The position numbers and the translations under genes were made by a program. The notes beneath the pieces are model-generated. The model was not told the DNA's origin. It did not search any database and saw nothing but the letters and a program-made list of their open reading frames with translations. From NCBI GenBank assembly GCA_964547995.1, contig CAZJRB010000010.1, positions 1 to 64,000 on the forward strand: DNA of 64,000 nucleotides, given 5' to 3'. Origin of the DNA: CAZJRB01 sp964547995. GTDB lineage: Bacteria; Planctomycetota; Planctomycetia; Pirellulales; Thermoguttaceae. This document shows positions 7,909 to 17,928 of this stretch, one piece after another. Within the stretch, counting starts at the first letter, position 1. Every line of letters starts with the position of its first letter.

Positions 7909-10356
7909 ATGTTGAAGCACCTTTCTGTCTGTTGGTCCGCGGCCTTCTTGGCCGGCGGTCTGCTCGCCGGGGCAATCGCGGCGGAGCCGGGCGCGGAAGC
8001 CCGGTTGGAAACGTTCTCTCACCCCGACGGCGAGAACTTCTTCGCGCTGAGCTTCAAACCGGGTGCGATCAAGCCGGCCGGGCCGCGCGACGTCGTTTTC
8101 CTGTTCGACACGTCAGCGAGCCAGACGAGTGATTTCCGCACCGACGCGCTCGACGCTCTTCGAAGCGCGCTCGCAGAACTTGCACCAAATGATCGCGTGA
8201 AGCTCCTGGCCGTCGATCTGCACGCCGCCCGGCTGACCGAAGGCTTCGTCGCGCCGGACGGCAGGGAGATGGCCGAGGCGCTCGAGAAGCTCGACCGGCG
8301 CGTCCCGCTCGGATCGACCGACATGGAGAAGGCGCTCGTGGCGGCCGCCGACAGCTTCGCCGACAAAACGGCCGACCGCAAACACGGCCGCGCCGTGATC
8401 TACGTCGGCGACGGCATGAGCACCGCCAACCTGCTGGGAACCGAAAAGTTCCAGAAGCTGGTCGACAAACTGACCGGCGAACGAATTCCCGTAAACAGTT
8501 GCCTGGTCGGGCCGCGGCTGGATCGTCAACTCCTCGGCGCGCTTGCGGGCAAGACGGGCGGGAGGATCGTCGAGATGGGCCCCGACGCAGGAAAGGAGCT
8601 TGCGGCCGCCGCAGACACCACGGTGCTCTGGCCGTCGGAAGACGTTGCCTGGCCGACCGGTATCGAGGTCTATCCCGCCCGGGTGCCGCCGCTTCGAACG
8701 GACCGCGACACGGTCGTGATCGGCGCTGGCTCGAAGAAAACCCCGTTCCGCGTCCGGATGAAGGTCAGCGGCCCAAGCGGCACCCGGACACTCTCGTGGA
8801 CCGTCAAGCCGAGCAAGTCGAGCGAAGACAACAACTACCTGGCTGAACTGGTTCACCGCGCACAGATCGACGACGCCGCGAGCCTGCCGCTGATCGGCTC
8901 GGAGAGCCTCGATCAGGCCCGCCGGGCGATCAACCTCGGCGTTCGCAGCGCCAGCCACCTTGCCCGACTGGCGCTGGCCGGCGGCAATCTGGACCATGCC
9001 GAGTGCCTCGCCGGTGAAGCGCTGCACCGGGATCCGGGCAACCCGGAGGCCCTGGCGATCCAAGGCGCCGTGGTCAGGCGTCGCAATCAAGGCGGCGAAG
9101 CGGCACTCCCAAAACCCGCTCGAATCGACCTCAAAGGCGATGCCGGAAACGTCGACTCCCGCGACGGTGAACTGGCCGGGCTCTTCGGCCGGCAAGAGAA
9201 GGTAATCGCCCAGATCACCCAGGCGACCGTGCAAAACGCCATCAACAACGCCCGTTTCCAAATGGCAAGGGATCCTGAAGGCTCCAAGGAGAACCTGAAG
9301 CTGACTCTCGAAATGGTCCGCCAGACTCCCGACATCACACCCGAGTTCCGCGACCGGTTGACCGGCGTGATTCAAGCTGCCGTACAGGCCGCCGGCCGCC
9401 GGCAGATCGAGCTGGAACAGCGCCGCCGGCAGCGGCAGGAAGCCATCGCAGCGTCCAAGGAACGGACACTGGTTAGCGAAAACCTCCAGCGGAAACAGCA
9501 GAAGGTCCGGCAACTGATGGAACGGTTTAATTCCTTGATGGACGAAGGACGGTATCGCCTTGCGGAGGAAGCGGCCGCGGCCGAAGCAGCGGCCGAGGTC
9601 CCCGAGTGCCCCGTTCCCGTGCTGGCCACGCTCCATGCCCGTATGTCCGGCTACCATCACGACGCGATGCTCACGCGGATTGCCCGGCAAAAGGGCGTCG
9701 TCGACACGCTCTTCCAGGAAGAGAAAGCGCACGTTCCGGTTCCCGACGAACCGCCGGTCGTCTATCCGGAGTCGGGCATCTGGCAGGAACTCTCTGCCCG
9801 GCGCACGGAGAAGTACAGCTCGATGGACCTCGCCAGCCGGAATCCCGTTGAGAGGAAGATCGTCGACGCGCTGAAATCGCCCACGCAGTTCGATTTCATT
9901 GCCACGCCGCTGCAGGACGTGGGCGACTTCGTGGGCGACCTCCACGACATCGAAGTACAGCTCGACCGCAGGGCGCTCAGCGACGTGGGCATCGAGACCG
10001 ACGAGCCGGTCACGATCAACGTCAAGGGGGTCTCGTTGCGATCGGCCATGCGACTGATGCTGCACCAACTGAATCTGACTTACACCATCCAGGATGAAGT
10101 GTTGCTGATTACCACGCCCGAGGAAGTGGAGAACCGGTTGACGACCCAGGTCTTTCCGGTGGCCGATCTGGTAATTCCGATCCGCGACCCCGATTTCATG
10201 GGCGGTTTCGGGCAATTAGGTAATTTCGGGCAGTCGTCCGGGACCTTCGGGAGCGGCAACATGCAGAACAACCAGCCCGGCAGTCTGTTCCCGGGAATGA
10301 ATCAAAACCCGGGAATCTTCAACATTGCACCACTGGTGCGGCAGCCCCGGCTGTGA
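7909..10356 (+). CDS. Exported von Willebrand factor A domain protein with secretin/STN-like C-terminal domain
   Basis: An 815-residue exported protein. The ATG at 7909 is used because it follows GGAGGAGAAG and opens a signal peptide (residues 1-25, ending AIAA). The VWA domain covers about 60-240 with a complete MIDAS start DTSAS (67-71) and a downstream Thr in LGSTDMEKAL, so metal-dependent ligand binding is likely. A central region has TPR-like and long charged helices (about 340-600). Near the C-terminus, LKSPTQFDFIATPLQDV and the following 100 residues resemble STN/secretin N-terminal domains seen repeatedly in planctomycete exported proteins. The tail is Gly/Asn-rich. Its ligand is not known. 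Confidence 0.8.
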   Translation: MLKHLSVCWSAAFLAGGLLAGAIAAEPGAEARLETFSHPDGENFFALSFKPGAIKPAGPRDVVFLFDTSASQTSDFRTDALDALRSALAELAPNDRVKLLAVDLHAARLTEGFVAPDGREMAEALEKLDRRVPLGSTDMEKALVAAADSFADKTADRKHGRAVIYVGDGMSTANLLGTEKFQKLVDKLTGERIPVNSCLVGPRLDRQLLGALAGKTGGRIVEMGPDAGKELAAAADTTVLWPSEDVAWPTGIEVYPARVPPLRTDRDTVVIGAGSKKTPFRVRMKVSGPSGTRTLSWTVKPSKSSEDNNYLAELVHRAQIDDAASLPLIGSESLDQARRAINLGVRSASHLARLALAGGNLDHAECLAGEALHRDPGNPEALAIQGAVVRRRNQGGEAALPKPARIDLKGDAGNVDSRDGELAGLFGRQEKVIAQITQATVQNAINNARFQMARDPEGSKENLKLTLEMVRQTPDITPEFRDRLTGVIQAAVQAAGRRQIELEQRRRQRQEAIAASKERTLVSENLQRKQQKVRQLMERFNSLMDEGRYRLAEEAAAAEAAAEVPECPVPVLATLHARMSGYHHDAMLTRIARQKGVVDTLFQEEKAHVPVPDEPPVVYPESGIWQELSARRTEKYSSMDLASRNPVERKIVDALKSPTQFDFIATPLQDVGDFVGDLHDIEVQLDRRALSDVGIETDEPVTINVKGVSLRSAMRLMLHQLNLTYTIQDEVLLITTPEEVENRLTTQVFPVADLVIPIRDPDFMGGFGQLGNFGQSSGTFGSGNMQNNQPGSLFPGMNQNPGIFNIAPLVRQPRL

Positions 10357-10439
10357 TCGTGACTACGCAAAGCAGGTTCACTCGTAACTTCGATAGCCGG
10401 CCCGCAACGCGGGGCGGAGAGCAAGAGCAGAGCACGGCC

Positions 10440-12275
10440 CTACTTCTTTCCCGCCGGCAGGCCCTTCAACGCGTTCGCCAGTTTCTTGCGGTAGTCTGCC
10501 TTGTTGACAACGTCCCATTCGCGAATGCGGCTTAATGGGCTTGCGTTGAACGTCTCGAAGAATGGGGCGAACCGCTTTGCGGCAATTGCCTGCAATTCTG
10601 CGTTCTCCGGCAGTTTCTTCGCCGCTTGCAGCCGGGTACGCTCGAGGATTGCGTAGTCGACGCTCATCCGCGAGAGCTTGACTCGCTGCAGCACTTCCGG
10701 CTCGCCGGCCACCTGCCGTTCGGCCTGCTGCCAGAGCTTGTCGGCTCCGATCAATAGTGCATCGTTCAGGTGGGGGCTCTCGGGCCCCGCCCAGATGTTC
10801 ACGTGGATGTTTTCTTTCTCGGAGCGGTCGTGGAGCGTGTCGATATATTTTCGTATCGGCCCGGCTGCCTTGCCGTAGTAACCGTCGAGGAATTCGCTCA
10901 TCGCCGTCTCTTCGTCGTACTCGGGGTTCCAAAGGAACTTGGCGGTCATGTAGCCGCCTAGCTCGGCCAGCTCGCTATTCGAGGTGTTGTACGTGTCCTG
11001 CTCGAAGATACCCTTGACGTTGTGCCGGACGAAGAACCGTATGTTGTCGTTGCGGACCCGCTGATTGGGGAACGGCAGCAGGTAGTGCCGGAAATCGGTC
11101 ACGTAGTCCCAGGCCCAGAGCCGGTCGGCCACCTTGGCCCAGTCGGCGGCGTCGCGGCGGAACTCTCGATTGGCCTTGCTGTCGCACGTGGCCAGCGGGT
11201 GCGAGAAGCAGCACTCGATCGAACAGAGCCGGACGATCACGTTGGGGCGCGGCCGCATCGTCTTCGGCGCCCGCCGGGTCCACTGGTACGCCAGCGTCTC
11301 GACCGCCTTGTCGGGGAACTCCTTCTCGACCGCTTCGGCCACGCGGTTGACCAGTTGCAGCACGGGCGCCATCTGCGTTCCTTCCTTTTCGGCCAGCGCC
11401 CGGCACTTCTCGCACTCGCAGTAGTTGTGCCAGTCGTTTTGCGAGACGGAGAAGACGAAGGCGTCGGGCTGCTCGCGCATGGCCTTGCGGATTCCCTCGG
11501 CGCACAGCCGGATCACGTCCTCGTTGGTGCAGCAGAGTTGCGAGCGATTCTTGAGCCGCTTGCCTTTGACCTCCGAGAAATATTCAGGGTGCTTGTCGAA
11601 GTATTTATCCGGCGGTACGAGCCGGTTGAACGTATGGACGAAGAAGCCGCTGCCGAACTTGATCTTGCCGCCGTGCCCGGCATCCAGCCGCCCGGAGCTG
11701 GAGTTCACGCGGTTTCGCGCGCACCAGTCGCCGTCGAAGCAGTCGAAGGTGAACGGCTCGCGGTACTCGAGCACCGGTACTTGTCGTTCGTTGATTGCCC
11801 CGAGGACGAGTTGCGTTTGCTTCGGAATCCTGCTCACCCCCGGTGCGAACCACCGGCAACCCAGATGGTCTTCCAACAACCCGTAGGCGCCGTACACATT
11901 TCCCCGCTTGTCGCCTCCGGCGATGACGAGGTGCTTGCCGACGGTTCGGATGACGTATCCTTCATGCCCGAGCGCCCCGAAATCGATGGCCGTGTTGAGC
12001 TTATCGAGGTGCGAATTGTTGCCCAGGATGATCTCGCACTCGCCCATCGGCTCCTTGTCGGAGACGATCGGCAGCTTGGCGCCGGTGATCTGTTCGAGGA
12101 ACACCTTGAGTTCCTCGGCGCCGTGTCGCGTGGAAGGCGACGCGTCGTCGGCCACGACGATCCGATAGGCCGATTTCCCGTTCTCGGCCAGCACGCGTTG
12201 CTCCGCGCCGGCGGTGCGGCACGACACGGCGCAGAGTGCCGCCACCGCCGTCAATATCAAATTCATCTTTTTCAT
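10440..12275 (-). CDS. DUF4838 domain lipoprotein (glycosidase-like)
   Basis: A 611-residue exported protein resembling the DUF4838 family, whose barrel is related to glycoside hydrolases and is often next to polysaccharide-degradation genes. The start at 12275 gives MKKMNLILTAVAALCAVSCR, a signal peptide with a lipobox-like AVSC, so it may be lipid-anchored. Residues about 30-150 look like the family's N-terminal alpha/beta domain (ADDASPSTRHGAEELKVFLE), followed by the large catalytic-like part containing FSVSQNDWHNYCECEKC, a Cys-rich segment typical of this family. Substrate and activity are unproven. A hairpin repeat unit separates it from the acetyltransferase gene upstream. Confidence 0.8.
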   Translation of the reverse strand: MKKMNLILTAVAALCAVSCRTAGAEQRVLAENGKSAYRIVVADDASPSTRHGAEELKVFLEQITGAKLPIVSDKEPMGECEIILGNNSHLDKLNTAIDFGALGHEGYVIRTVGKHLVIAGGDKRGNVYGAYGLLEDHLGCRWFAPGVSRIPKQTQLVLGAINERQVPVLEYREPFTFDCFDGDWCARNRVNSSSGRLDAGHGGKIKFGSGFFVHTFNRLVPPDKYFDKHPEYFSEVKGKRLKNRSQLCCTNEDVIRLCAEGIRKAMREQPDAFVFSVSQNDWHNYCECEKCRALAEKEGTQMAPVLQLVNRVAEAVEKEFPDKAVETLAYQWTRRAPKTMRPRPNVIVRLCSIECCFSHPLATCDSKANREFRRDAADWAKVADRLWAWDYVTDFRHYLLPFPNQRVRNDNIRFFVRHNVKGIFEQDTYNTSNSELAELGGYMTAKFLWNPEYDEETAMSEFLDGYYGKAAGPIRKYIDTLHDRSEKENIHVNIWAGPESPHLNDALLIGADKLWQQAERQVAGEPEVLQRVKLSRMSVDYAILERTRLQAAKKLPENAELQAIAAKRFAPFFETFNASPLSRIREWDVVNKADYRKKLANALKGLPAGKK

Positions 12276-12289
12276 GATAGGACCTGTGT

Positions 12290-12378
12290 TCCAACGGAAC
12301 CCCGGCACGCAGTGCCGGGGCTTTTGCTCTCAACTCTCGACTCTCGACTCTCGACTCTCGACTCTCAACTCTCGACTA
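12290..12378 (-). repeat. Stop-linked (GAGTCGA)n plus GC hairpin unit, copy 1
   Basis: Read on the minus strand, the TAG stop of the acetyltransferase gene is followed at once by a tandem run of GAGTCGA-type heptamers, then CAAAAG and a perfect 9-bp-stem hairpin (CCCCGGCAC/GTGCCGGGG at 12300-12320), then TTCCGTTGG. The same arrangement occurs at 27530-27611 and, with another hairpin, at 38420-38474. It may act in transcript 3' processing or be a mobile repeat. Confidence 0.8.
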
Positions 12379-13707
12379 CACTCTTCTCAAGTCGTCAAAC
12401 GGCGGCCACCACAGCGGCAATTGGGGGAACAAGATTGGGGCGACCTGGCGGGCGAGGTTGGTTGAGGCCGCTACCCGGCCGTCGGCCAAGGCGGCGTCCC
12501 AGTCGAGTTGCCCGAGCAGCGACCGGGTGAAATCGGCCACATTCATCTGCAAGTAGCTGCGTCCCAGTCGCCGCGAGACGATCTTCACACCCGATTGCGT
12601 AAGCGAAAGAAGGTATTTCTTGCGGTCGACGGTCAACCCGAGCTCCAGCGGGCGTGTCAGCCCCGCTTCGTTCGCACGCCGCTCGAATTCCTCCCCCAAC
12701 AGGCGAAGCAGCTTCAACGGGGCGAGCACTCGGACCATGAAGACCTCGCCTTGATCCGATTCGCGGCAGCAGTGTTTCCCTCCCGCATGGAGGAAGAGCT
12801 TGTGCAGATTGTCTGTCGGGGGGGCGTGCAGGGTAACGCAGTAGCGGTTGTGCTCGATCGCGTCGCCGCAGGCCCGTCTGAGCAACTCGGCCGCCGCCTT
12901 GTGCCGGTCGGGTGCCGTGGCCAGCTCCAGGATGTCTTCCCCCTTCGTGACGGCGTAGCCGACGATTCGGGTGCTCACCTCCTCCAATTCGAGCAGCTCG
13001 GGGCCTTCCAGGGCAACGTAGACGTGGTCGTAGGCTTGGCGGCGGATCAGCCACTGCCAGTAGGCTTCGGTCCGCTCCAGTGCACCGACGGCGCCCGGCA
13101 CGTTCTGGTTGTAGATGCGGGCTAGGGCGGCCTTTTCCCAGAGCCGCCACGGGCGGATTTGGAACCGCGGCCGCCGCCGGTGCCGCGGACCGCGATCGAG
13201 CAGCTTGGCGAGCACGTTTCGGGCGTCGGCCCGGCTGTAGCAGTGCCGGCCGCACAGGGCCCAGCCGGTATGACGGAAAAAATGGGGAATCGACGTCCGC
13301 AGCCAGCCGATCAATGCCCCGCTTTGGACCATCTGCTTCTCGGCCGCCTTCAGCAGAAGGCTTGCTTGTCCGCGGCTGCGGTATTCCGGCAAGGTGGCCA
13401 ACCAGTGCAGCCCCGCCATGGGAATCGACAACGAGCCGAATTGCATCGTCCGGTGGGTGATTTGCACGTGCGACGCGATATGATGGTTGCGCCGGATCAG
13501 CAGGCGGTCGGACGGCTCGTAAAAGGGGTCTTCCAGCGAGGCGTTGAATTCCTCGCGAGTGGGGGCTTGAAAGATGGGTTTCAGAAAGAAATAGACGGCC
13601 GCGTGGTCGCCACCCTCGGCACGGGCCACGGGCAAACGACAACGGCGGCGCCGGGTCTTCCGACCCAAAGTCGCCGCTGAATTGCCGGAAGAAACGTCGG
13701 CACACAT
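12376..13707 (-). CDS. Eis-like GNAT N-acetyltransferase with sterol-carrier-type C-terminal domain
   Basis: A 443-residue protein with the layout of the Eis family: GNAT fold, second GNAT-like fold, then an SCP2-like tail. The acetyl-CoA loop is visible in LATLPEYRSRGQASLLLKAA (about residues 106-125). A second acetyltransferase-like segment follows around 175-290, and the C-terminal 100 residues contain the sterol-carrier-like SLTQSGVKIVSRRLG. Eis-type enzymes acetylate amines, including aminoglycosides and protein lysines; which of these applies is unknown. The N-terminal 25 residues are Arg-rich and may not be translated. Confidence 0.7.
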   Translation of the reverse strand: MCADVSSGNSAATLGRKTRRRRCRLPVARAEGGDHAAVYFFLKPIFQAPTREEFNASLEDPFYEPSDRLLIRRNHHIASHVQITHRTMQFGSLSIPMAGLHWLATLPEYRSRGQASLLLKAAEKQMVQSGALIGWLRTSIPHFFRHTGWALCGRHCYSRADARNVLAKLLDRGPRHRRRPRFQIRPWRLWEKAALARIYNQNVPGAVGALERTEAYWQWLIRRQAYDHVYVALEGPELLELEEVSTRIVGYAVTKGEDILELATAPDRHKAAAELLRRACGDAIEHNRYCVTLHAPPTDNLHKLFLHAGGKHCCRESDQGEVFMVRVLAPLKLLRLLGEEFERRANEAGLTRPLELGLTVDRKKYLLSLTQSGVKIVSRRLGRSYLQMNVADFTRSLLGQLDWDAALADGRVAASTNLARQVAPILFPQLPLWWPPFDDLRRV

Positions 13708-13835
13708 CCGTGCGGACCCTTTCTTCGAGTTCCGATCATTCCTTTGTCTTTACGTATCAAACCATATTTGCACACTCCTGGGAAGTAGGGGCGGGGGAAT
13801 TTTTCGGAAATTTTTCCGGGCCGGATAACGGACCT

Positions 13836-13938
13836 GCTGCCGCGAACCCCGTTTCCCCCTTCACTTCCAACAACGAACGGCAGTCTGTCTCCCCCGAGTC
13901 CGCTGCCGCGAACCCCGTTTCCCCCCTTCACTTCCAAC
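13836..13938. repeat. Direct repeat pair, about 36 bp, period 66
   Basis: GCTGCCGCGAACCCCGTTTC begins both copies, at 13836 and 13902, and each runs on to CACTTCCAAC. The copies differ mainly in the length of a C run. No coding role is seen. Confidence 0.85.
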
Positions 13939-14132
13939 GGGCAGGGTCGCCATGCCCCTCTCGAAGCCCCCGAAACCGGCCCGGCCACTTTTGAAATCCG
14001 TTGAACCGACTCGGCACTCGATATGTCTTGATAGGAGGGATGAATTCGTACTCCCAGGCAATCGCACACCCCATGCCGCAACTCAACCACGCAGCATGAA
14101 ACTCGACTCATTTACAACAACTTTGGGGCTGC

Positions 14133-14257
14133 CGATAAATAACTTCCCGGATTCAAGAACAAAGAAGGGGGCACCTGCCCCGGCTCATAACCGAACGAGC
14201 CGAGTGCCGGGGGCGGGTGCCCCCTACTTTCAATCCAAATCGGAAAGTTATTTATCG
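14133..14257. repeat. Inverted-repeat element (CGATAAATAACTTCC ends)
   Basis: The left end CGATAAATAACTTCC (14133-14147) is matched by GGAAAGTTATTTATCG (14242-14257), complementary apart from one inserted A. The interior carries the complementary GGGGGCACCTGCCCC and GGGCGGGTGCCCCC stretches, also seen near 38420. Size and structure are like a small non-autonomous palindromic element. Confidence 0.75.
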
Positions 14258-14283
14258 GTCGCCCCTTTCAGGGGCCAAGTACC

Positions 14284-14394
14284 CTAGTGCTTTGTCAAGC
14301 CTAAGAATTGGGGTAGCTACGCTCGCCAGAGCGTGGGATTTCCACGGTCTGGCGACCGTGGCTACCCCAATTTCAAAATCTGACAGAGCACTAG
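14284..14394. repeat. MITE-like element, CTAGTGCTTTGTCAAG terminal inverted repeats, copy 1
   Basis: The ends CTAGTGCTTTGTCAAG (from 14284) and CTGACAGAGCACTAG (to 14394) are imperfect inverted repeats. The inner AATTGGGGTAGC/GCTACCCCAATT extends the palindrome. TACC flanks both sides and could be a target duplication. A second copy is at 48130-48238. Confidence 0.8.
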
Positions 14395-14502
14395 TACCCC
14401 ATGTCACTTGAAACTGTCAGTACGATGGCTCTCCGAAGCCGTCGACAAACCGCGTCGGCCTCGGAGGGCCAACGTACAAAATCAAATGCAATGGGGTACT
14501 AG
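14391..14502. repeat. Inverted-repeat element with CTAGTACCCCAT ends
   Basis: CTAGTACCCCAT (14391-14402) and ATGGGGTACTAG (14491-14502) are perfect 12-bp inverted repeats around a 88-bp centre that itself holds GTACGATGGCTCTCCGA and a diverged complement. It shares its CTAG with the preceding element, and its right end contains the stop codon of the receiver-like gene. Confidence 0.8.
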
Positions 14503-15317
14503 GCTGATCGTGGCGCCGCGGCATCCAGTACGCGGTCCAATTCCCAGAAAAGGTCCTCGACGTGCAGCGGCTTGGAGACGACTGCCGCGGCTCCGGCGTC
14601 CATCGCGCGACGGTGATCTTCGATCCGGGGAAAATCCACAATTGCGATGACCGGCGCCGGCCTAAGCGTCGTGCAAAGATGCGCCAGTTCATCCCGATTG
14701 TCCCCTTGGAGGCCGGAACCGTCGAACATCGCGGCGGTTGCCCCTTCGACCCGGGCCGCGCGCGGCGGACGGAGCCAGACGGTCGAACAGCCAATGCTGC
14801 GGCAGGCCGCCGAGAGCCAGTCTTCCATCTCGAAGAGCCGCGTGTAGATTGCGATCAAACCCTGCCTTCTCGTAAGCGCATCATCGGAAGCCGCCAGTAG
14901 CCGCTCCTCTTCGGTTGCCGTGACGGGCAGTGCCCAGGCGGAACTCTCGCCGCGGATCATGTGGCCGAATTGCTGATGGCATCGTGCCCGCCACTGGTGC
15001 CAATAGACCCGGATCACACCCGGCCACGGTTTTCCCGTCCGCATTTCCCCTTCGCACCAGCTTCCCATCAGCCCCAATATGCGGGCCAAAGGCGCCAGCC
15101 GCCGCAAGCGATCGACGCCCCGGTGCGAGAACTGCGACGGATAGGCTTGGGCGATCACGATCGCATCGGGGGTGTGCTCACCGCCGCCCAGCGCCGCCGC
15201 GGCTGCTTCGGTGTCCGGCAGGTGCGCCACGCGACCCAACGAGTCGAGCGACGCCCGGGCGTCGCGAAACTCGGACCGGTTAGTGTCGCCGATTAGAAGG
15301 ATACTTAGCTTGGACAC
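14499..15317 (-). CDS. Degenerate receiver-like protein (two response-regulator-type domains)
   Basis: A 272-residue cytoplasmic protein with two receiver-like folds. The N-terminal one opens LSILLIGDTNRSEFRD but lacks the usual phospho-acceptor Asp (IVIAQAYP at that position). The C-terminal one keeps AIVDFPRIEDHRRAMDAGAA and a conserved receiver-type Lys in VSKPLHVEDL (about residues 245-254). Canonical phosphorylation is therefore doubtful. The start is GTG at 15317. The stop TAG lies inside the terminal CTAG of the element at 14391-14502, so the last residues may derive from the insertion. No output domain is seen. Its partner is unknown. Confidence 0.65.
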   Translation of the reverse strand: MSKLSILLIGDTNRSEFRDARASLDSLGRVAHLPDTEAAAAALGGGEHTPDAIVIAQAYPSQFSHRGVDRLRRLAPLARILGLMGSWCEGEMRTGKPWPGVIRVYWHQWRARCHQQFGHMIRGESSAWALPVTATEEERLLAASDDALTRRQGLIAIYTRLFEMEDWLSAACRSIGCSTVWLRPPRAARVEGATAAMFDGSGLQGDNRDELAHLCTTLRPAPVIAIVDFPRIEDHRRAMDAGAAAVVSKPLHVEDLFWELDRVLDAAAPRSA

Positions 15318-15357
15318 GTTAGGGTCTCACTCTTCAAGATGCGTGCATGGCGCGCGC

Positions 15358-15432
15358 ATGTTCAAAATTCGAAATCCGAAGCACGAAATTCGAAACAAAT
15401 CCCAAATTCCAATGACCAAAAACCGAAATGAC
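15358..15432. repeat. AT-rich AAATTCGAAATCCGAA-type intergenic repeat
   Basis: The stretch is built from variants of AAATTCGAA, AATCCGAA and CCAAATTCCAA. Similar short degenerate runs sit between genes in other planctomycete genomes. There is no coding potential. Confidence 0.5.
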
Positions 15433-15478
15433 CCGGATTTGGTTCGTTAGGACAAACAGGTTAGGATAGTCACTCTGG

Positions 15479-16183
15479 TTACAAGCACTGTTCAGTTTCC
15501 GCAATCAACTCGTGAACGGCTGCCGCGTCGGTGGCACGGTGCAGTCCGCCGAGAAATCCCGGCAAGGTCAGCAACCGGCTCAATCGGGCAAGGGTCCGCA
15601 GGTGCCCGCGATCTTCCATCGAACAGATCAGGAAGAAAACATCGGTCATCGGCACACCCGCGCCGAACGGAATGCCGCTGGTCGTAATACCCAGTGCCAG
15701 GAAAGGTTCGGCAAGTATCTTGGCCATCGGGCGGCGGGGGTGCATCAGTGCGACGCCGTTCTCCAGGGCGGTGGGGTGCATGTCCTCGCGGGCCTTGACT
15801 GCCTCGGCCATTGCCTTGGGGTCCCAGAGCAGGCCGGTGGCGGCCGCCAGTTCCGTCATCGTGTTGATTACGGAATTTCGGGTTCTCGCGGGCAGAGGGA
15901 GGGCAATCGCATCGACCGGCAGCATTTTGGCGATGGAGATTTCTTGTTGCGATTCGGTGGGTGCGTTGCGGTCGAGGGTCTCCTCGACCTCGACCAGCTC
16001 GCCCTCGTCGGAGAGTCCGATACGTGTTTCCAACCAGTGATGAATTTCGACCTTGGCGAACCGCCATTGGCCGCCTACCTTTCGCCCGGGCAGTTTGCCC
16101 CGATTGGCCAGCTTGGCCACCTGTTGGGGGGTGAGGTGCAAGTAGGCAGCCAGCGAGTCGATATCAAAGTCGGTGTATGGCAT
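15479..16183 (-). CDS. HTH (excisionase-type) plus PTS EIIA type-2 domain regulator
   Basis: A 234-residue two-domain protein. Residues about 5-55 are a winged-helix DNA-binding domain of the MerR/excisionase type (DSLAAYLHLTPQQVAKLANR, then PGRKVGGQWRFAKVEIHHWL). Residues about 85-230 are a PTS IIA fructose/nitrogen-type domain with the expected active histidine in NGVALMHPR. Such fusions are thought to link phosphotransfer or nitrogen-status signalling to transcription, without sugar transport. It is divergent from murE, and the 250-bp gap between them holds three CCCGATYAGG sites that could be its operators (inference). Confidence 0.82.
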   Translation of the reverse strand: MPYTDFDIDSLAAYLHLTPQQVAKLANRGKLPGRKVGGQWRFAKVEIHHWLETRIGLSDEGELVEVEETLDRNAPTESQQEISIAKMLPVDAIALPLPARTRNSVINTMTELAAATGLLWDPKAMAEAVKAREDMHPTALENGVALMHPRRPMAKILAEPFLALGITTSGIPFGAGVPMTDVFFLICSMEDRGHLRTLARLSRLLTLPGFLGGLHRATDAAAVHELIAETEQCL

Positions 16184-16224
16184 GGGGGGGGCTCTTGGCT
16201 AGATCGTGTAGATAAACCATGTTG

Positions 16225-16360
16225 CCCGATCAGGCGTGGCGTGTCCAGATCTATTGGGCTTGACAGCGAAACGAGAATGAAGACAATCCGGCCTCCACTC
16301 AGGTAGCATTCTTCATGGGTACAATACATACCCCGATTAGGTGCATCTCACCCGATCAGG
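16225..16360 (+). promoter_or_regulatory. Three CCCGATYAGG repeats in a divergent promoter region
   Basis: CCCGATCAGG occurs at 16225-16234 and 16351-16360, and CCCGATTAGG at 16332-16341. The last two begin 19 bp apart, close to two helical turns. They lie between the HTH-EIIA gene and murE, as expected for operator sites of a local regulator. No binding data exist; the call rests on repetition and position only. Confidence 0.4.
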
Positions 16361-16433
16361 TTTGAGCCAATGGATTGGCCTGTGCCCTACACATCGAGAC
16401 TACTGCCGCCTTTAGGCATGGAGGCCTTGGGCA

Positions 16434-17927
<1,494 letters not shown>

Positions 17928-17928
17928 C

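Larger units (their letters stand above)
13708..14498. other. Repeat-rich intergenic region without genes
   Basis: About 790 bp with no convincing coding sequence. It holds a 36-bp direct repeat (13836-13871 and 13902-13938) and three adjacent inverted-repeat elements (14133-14257, 14284-14394, 14391-14502). It separates the acetyltransferase gene from the receiver-like gene. Confidence 0.7.

Noticed and set aside
4700..10215. Long antisense open frames opposite the kinase (4700-6568) and VWA (8113-10215) genes
   Set aside because: They are third-position-GC shadows of well-supported genes. Their translations lack domains and are dominated by Arg, Gly, Val and Asp in patterns set by the sense strand.
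12300..12320. Simple rho-independent terminator
   Set aside because: The hairpin is strong, but on the strand that carries the upstream gene it is followed by TTCCGTTGG, not a T run, so it is listed as a repeat unit instead.
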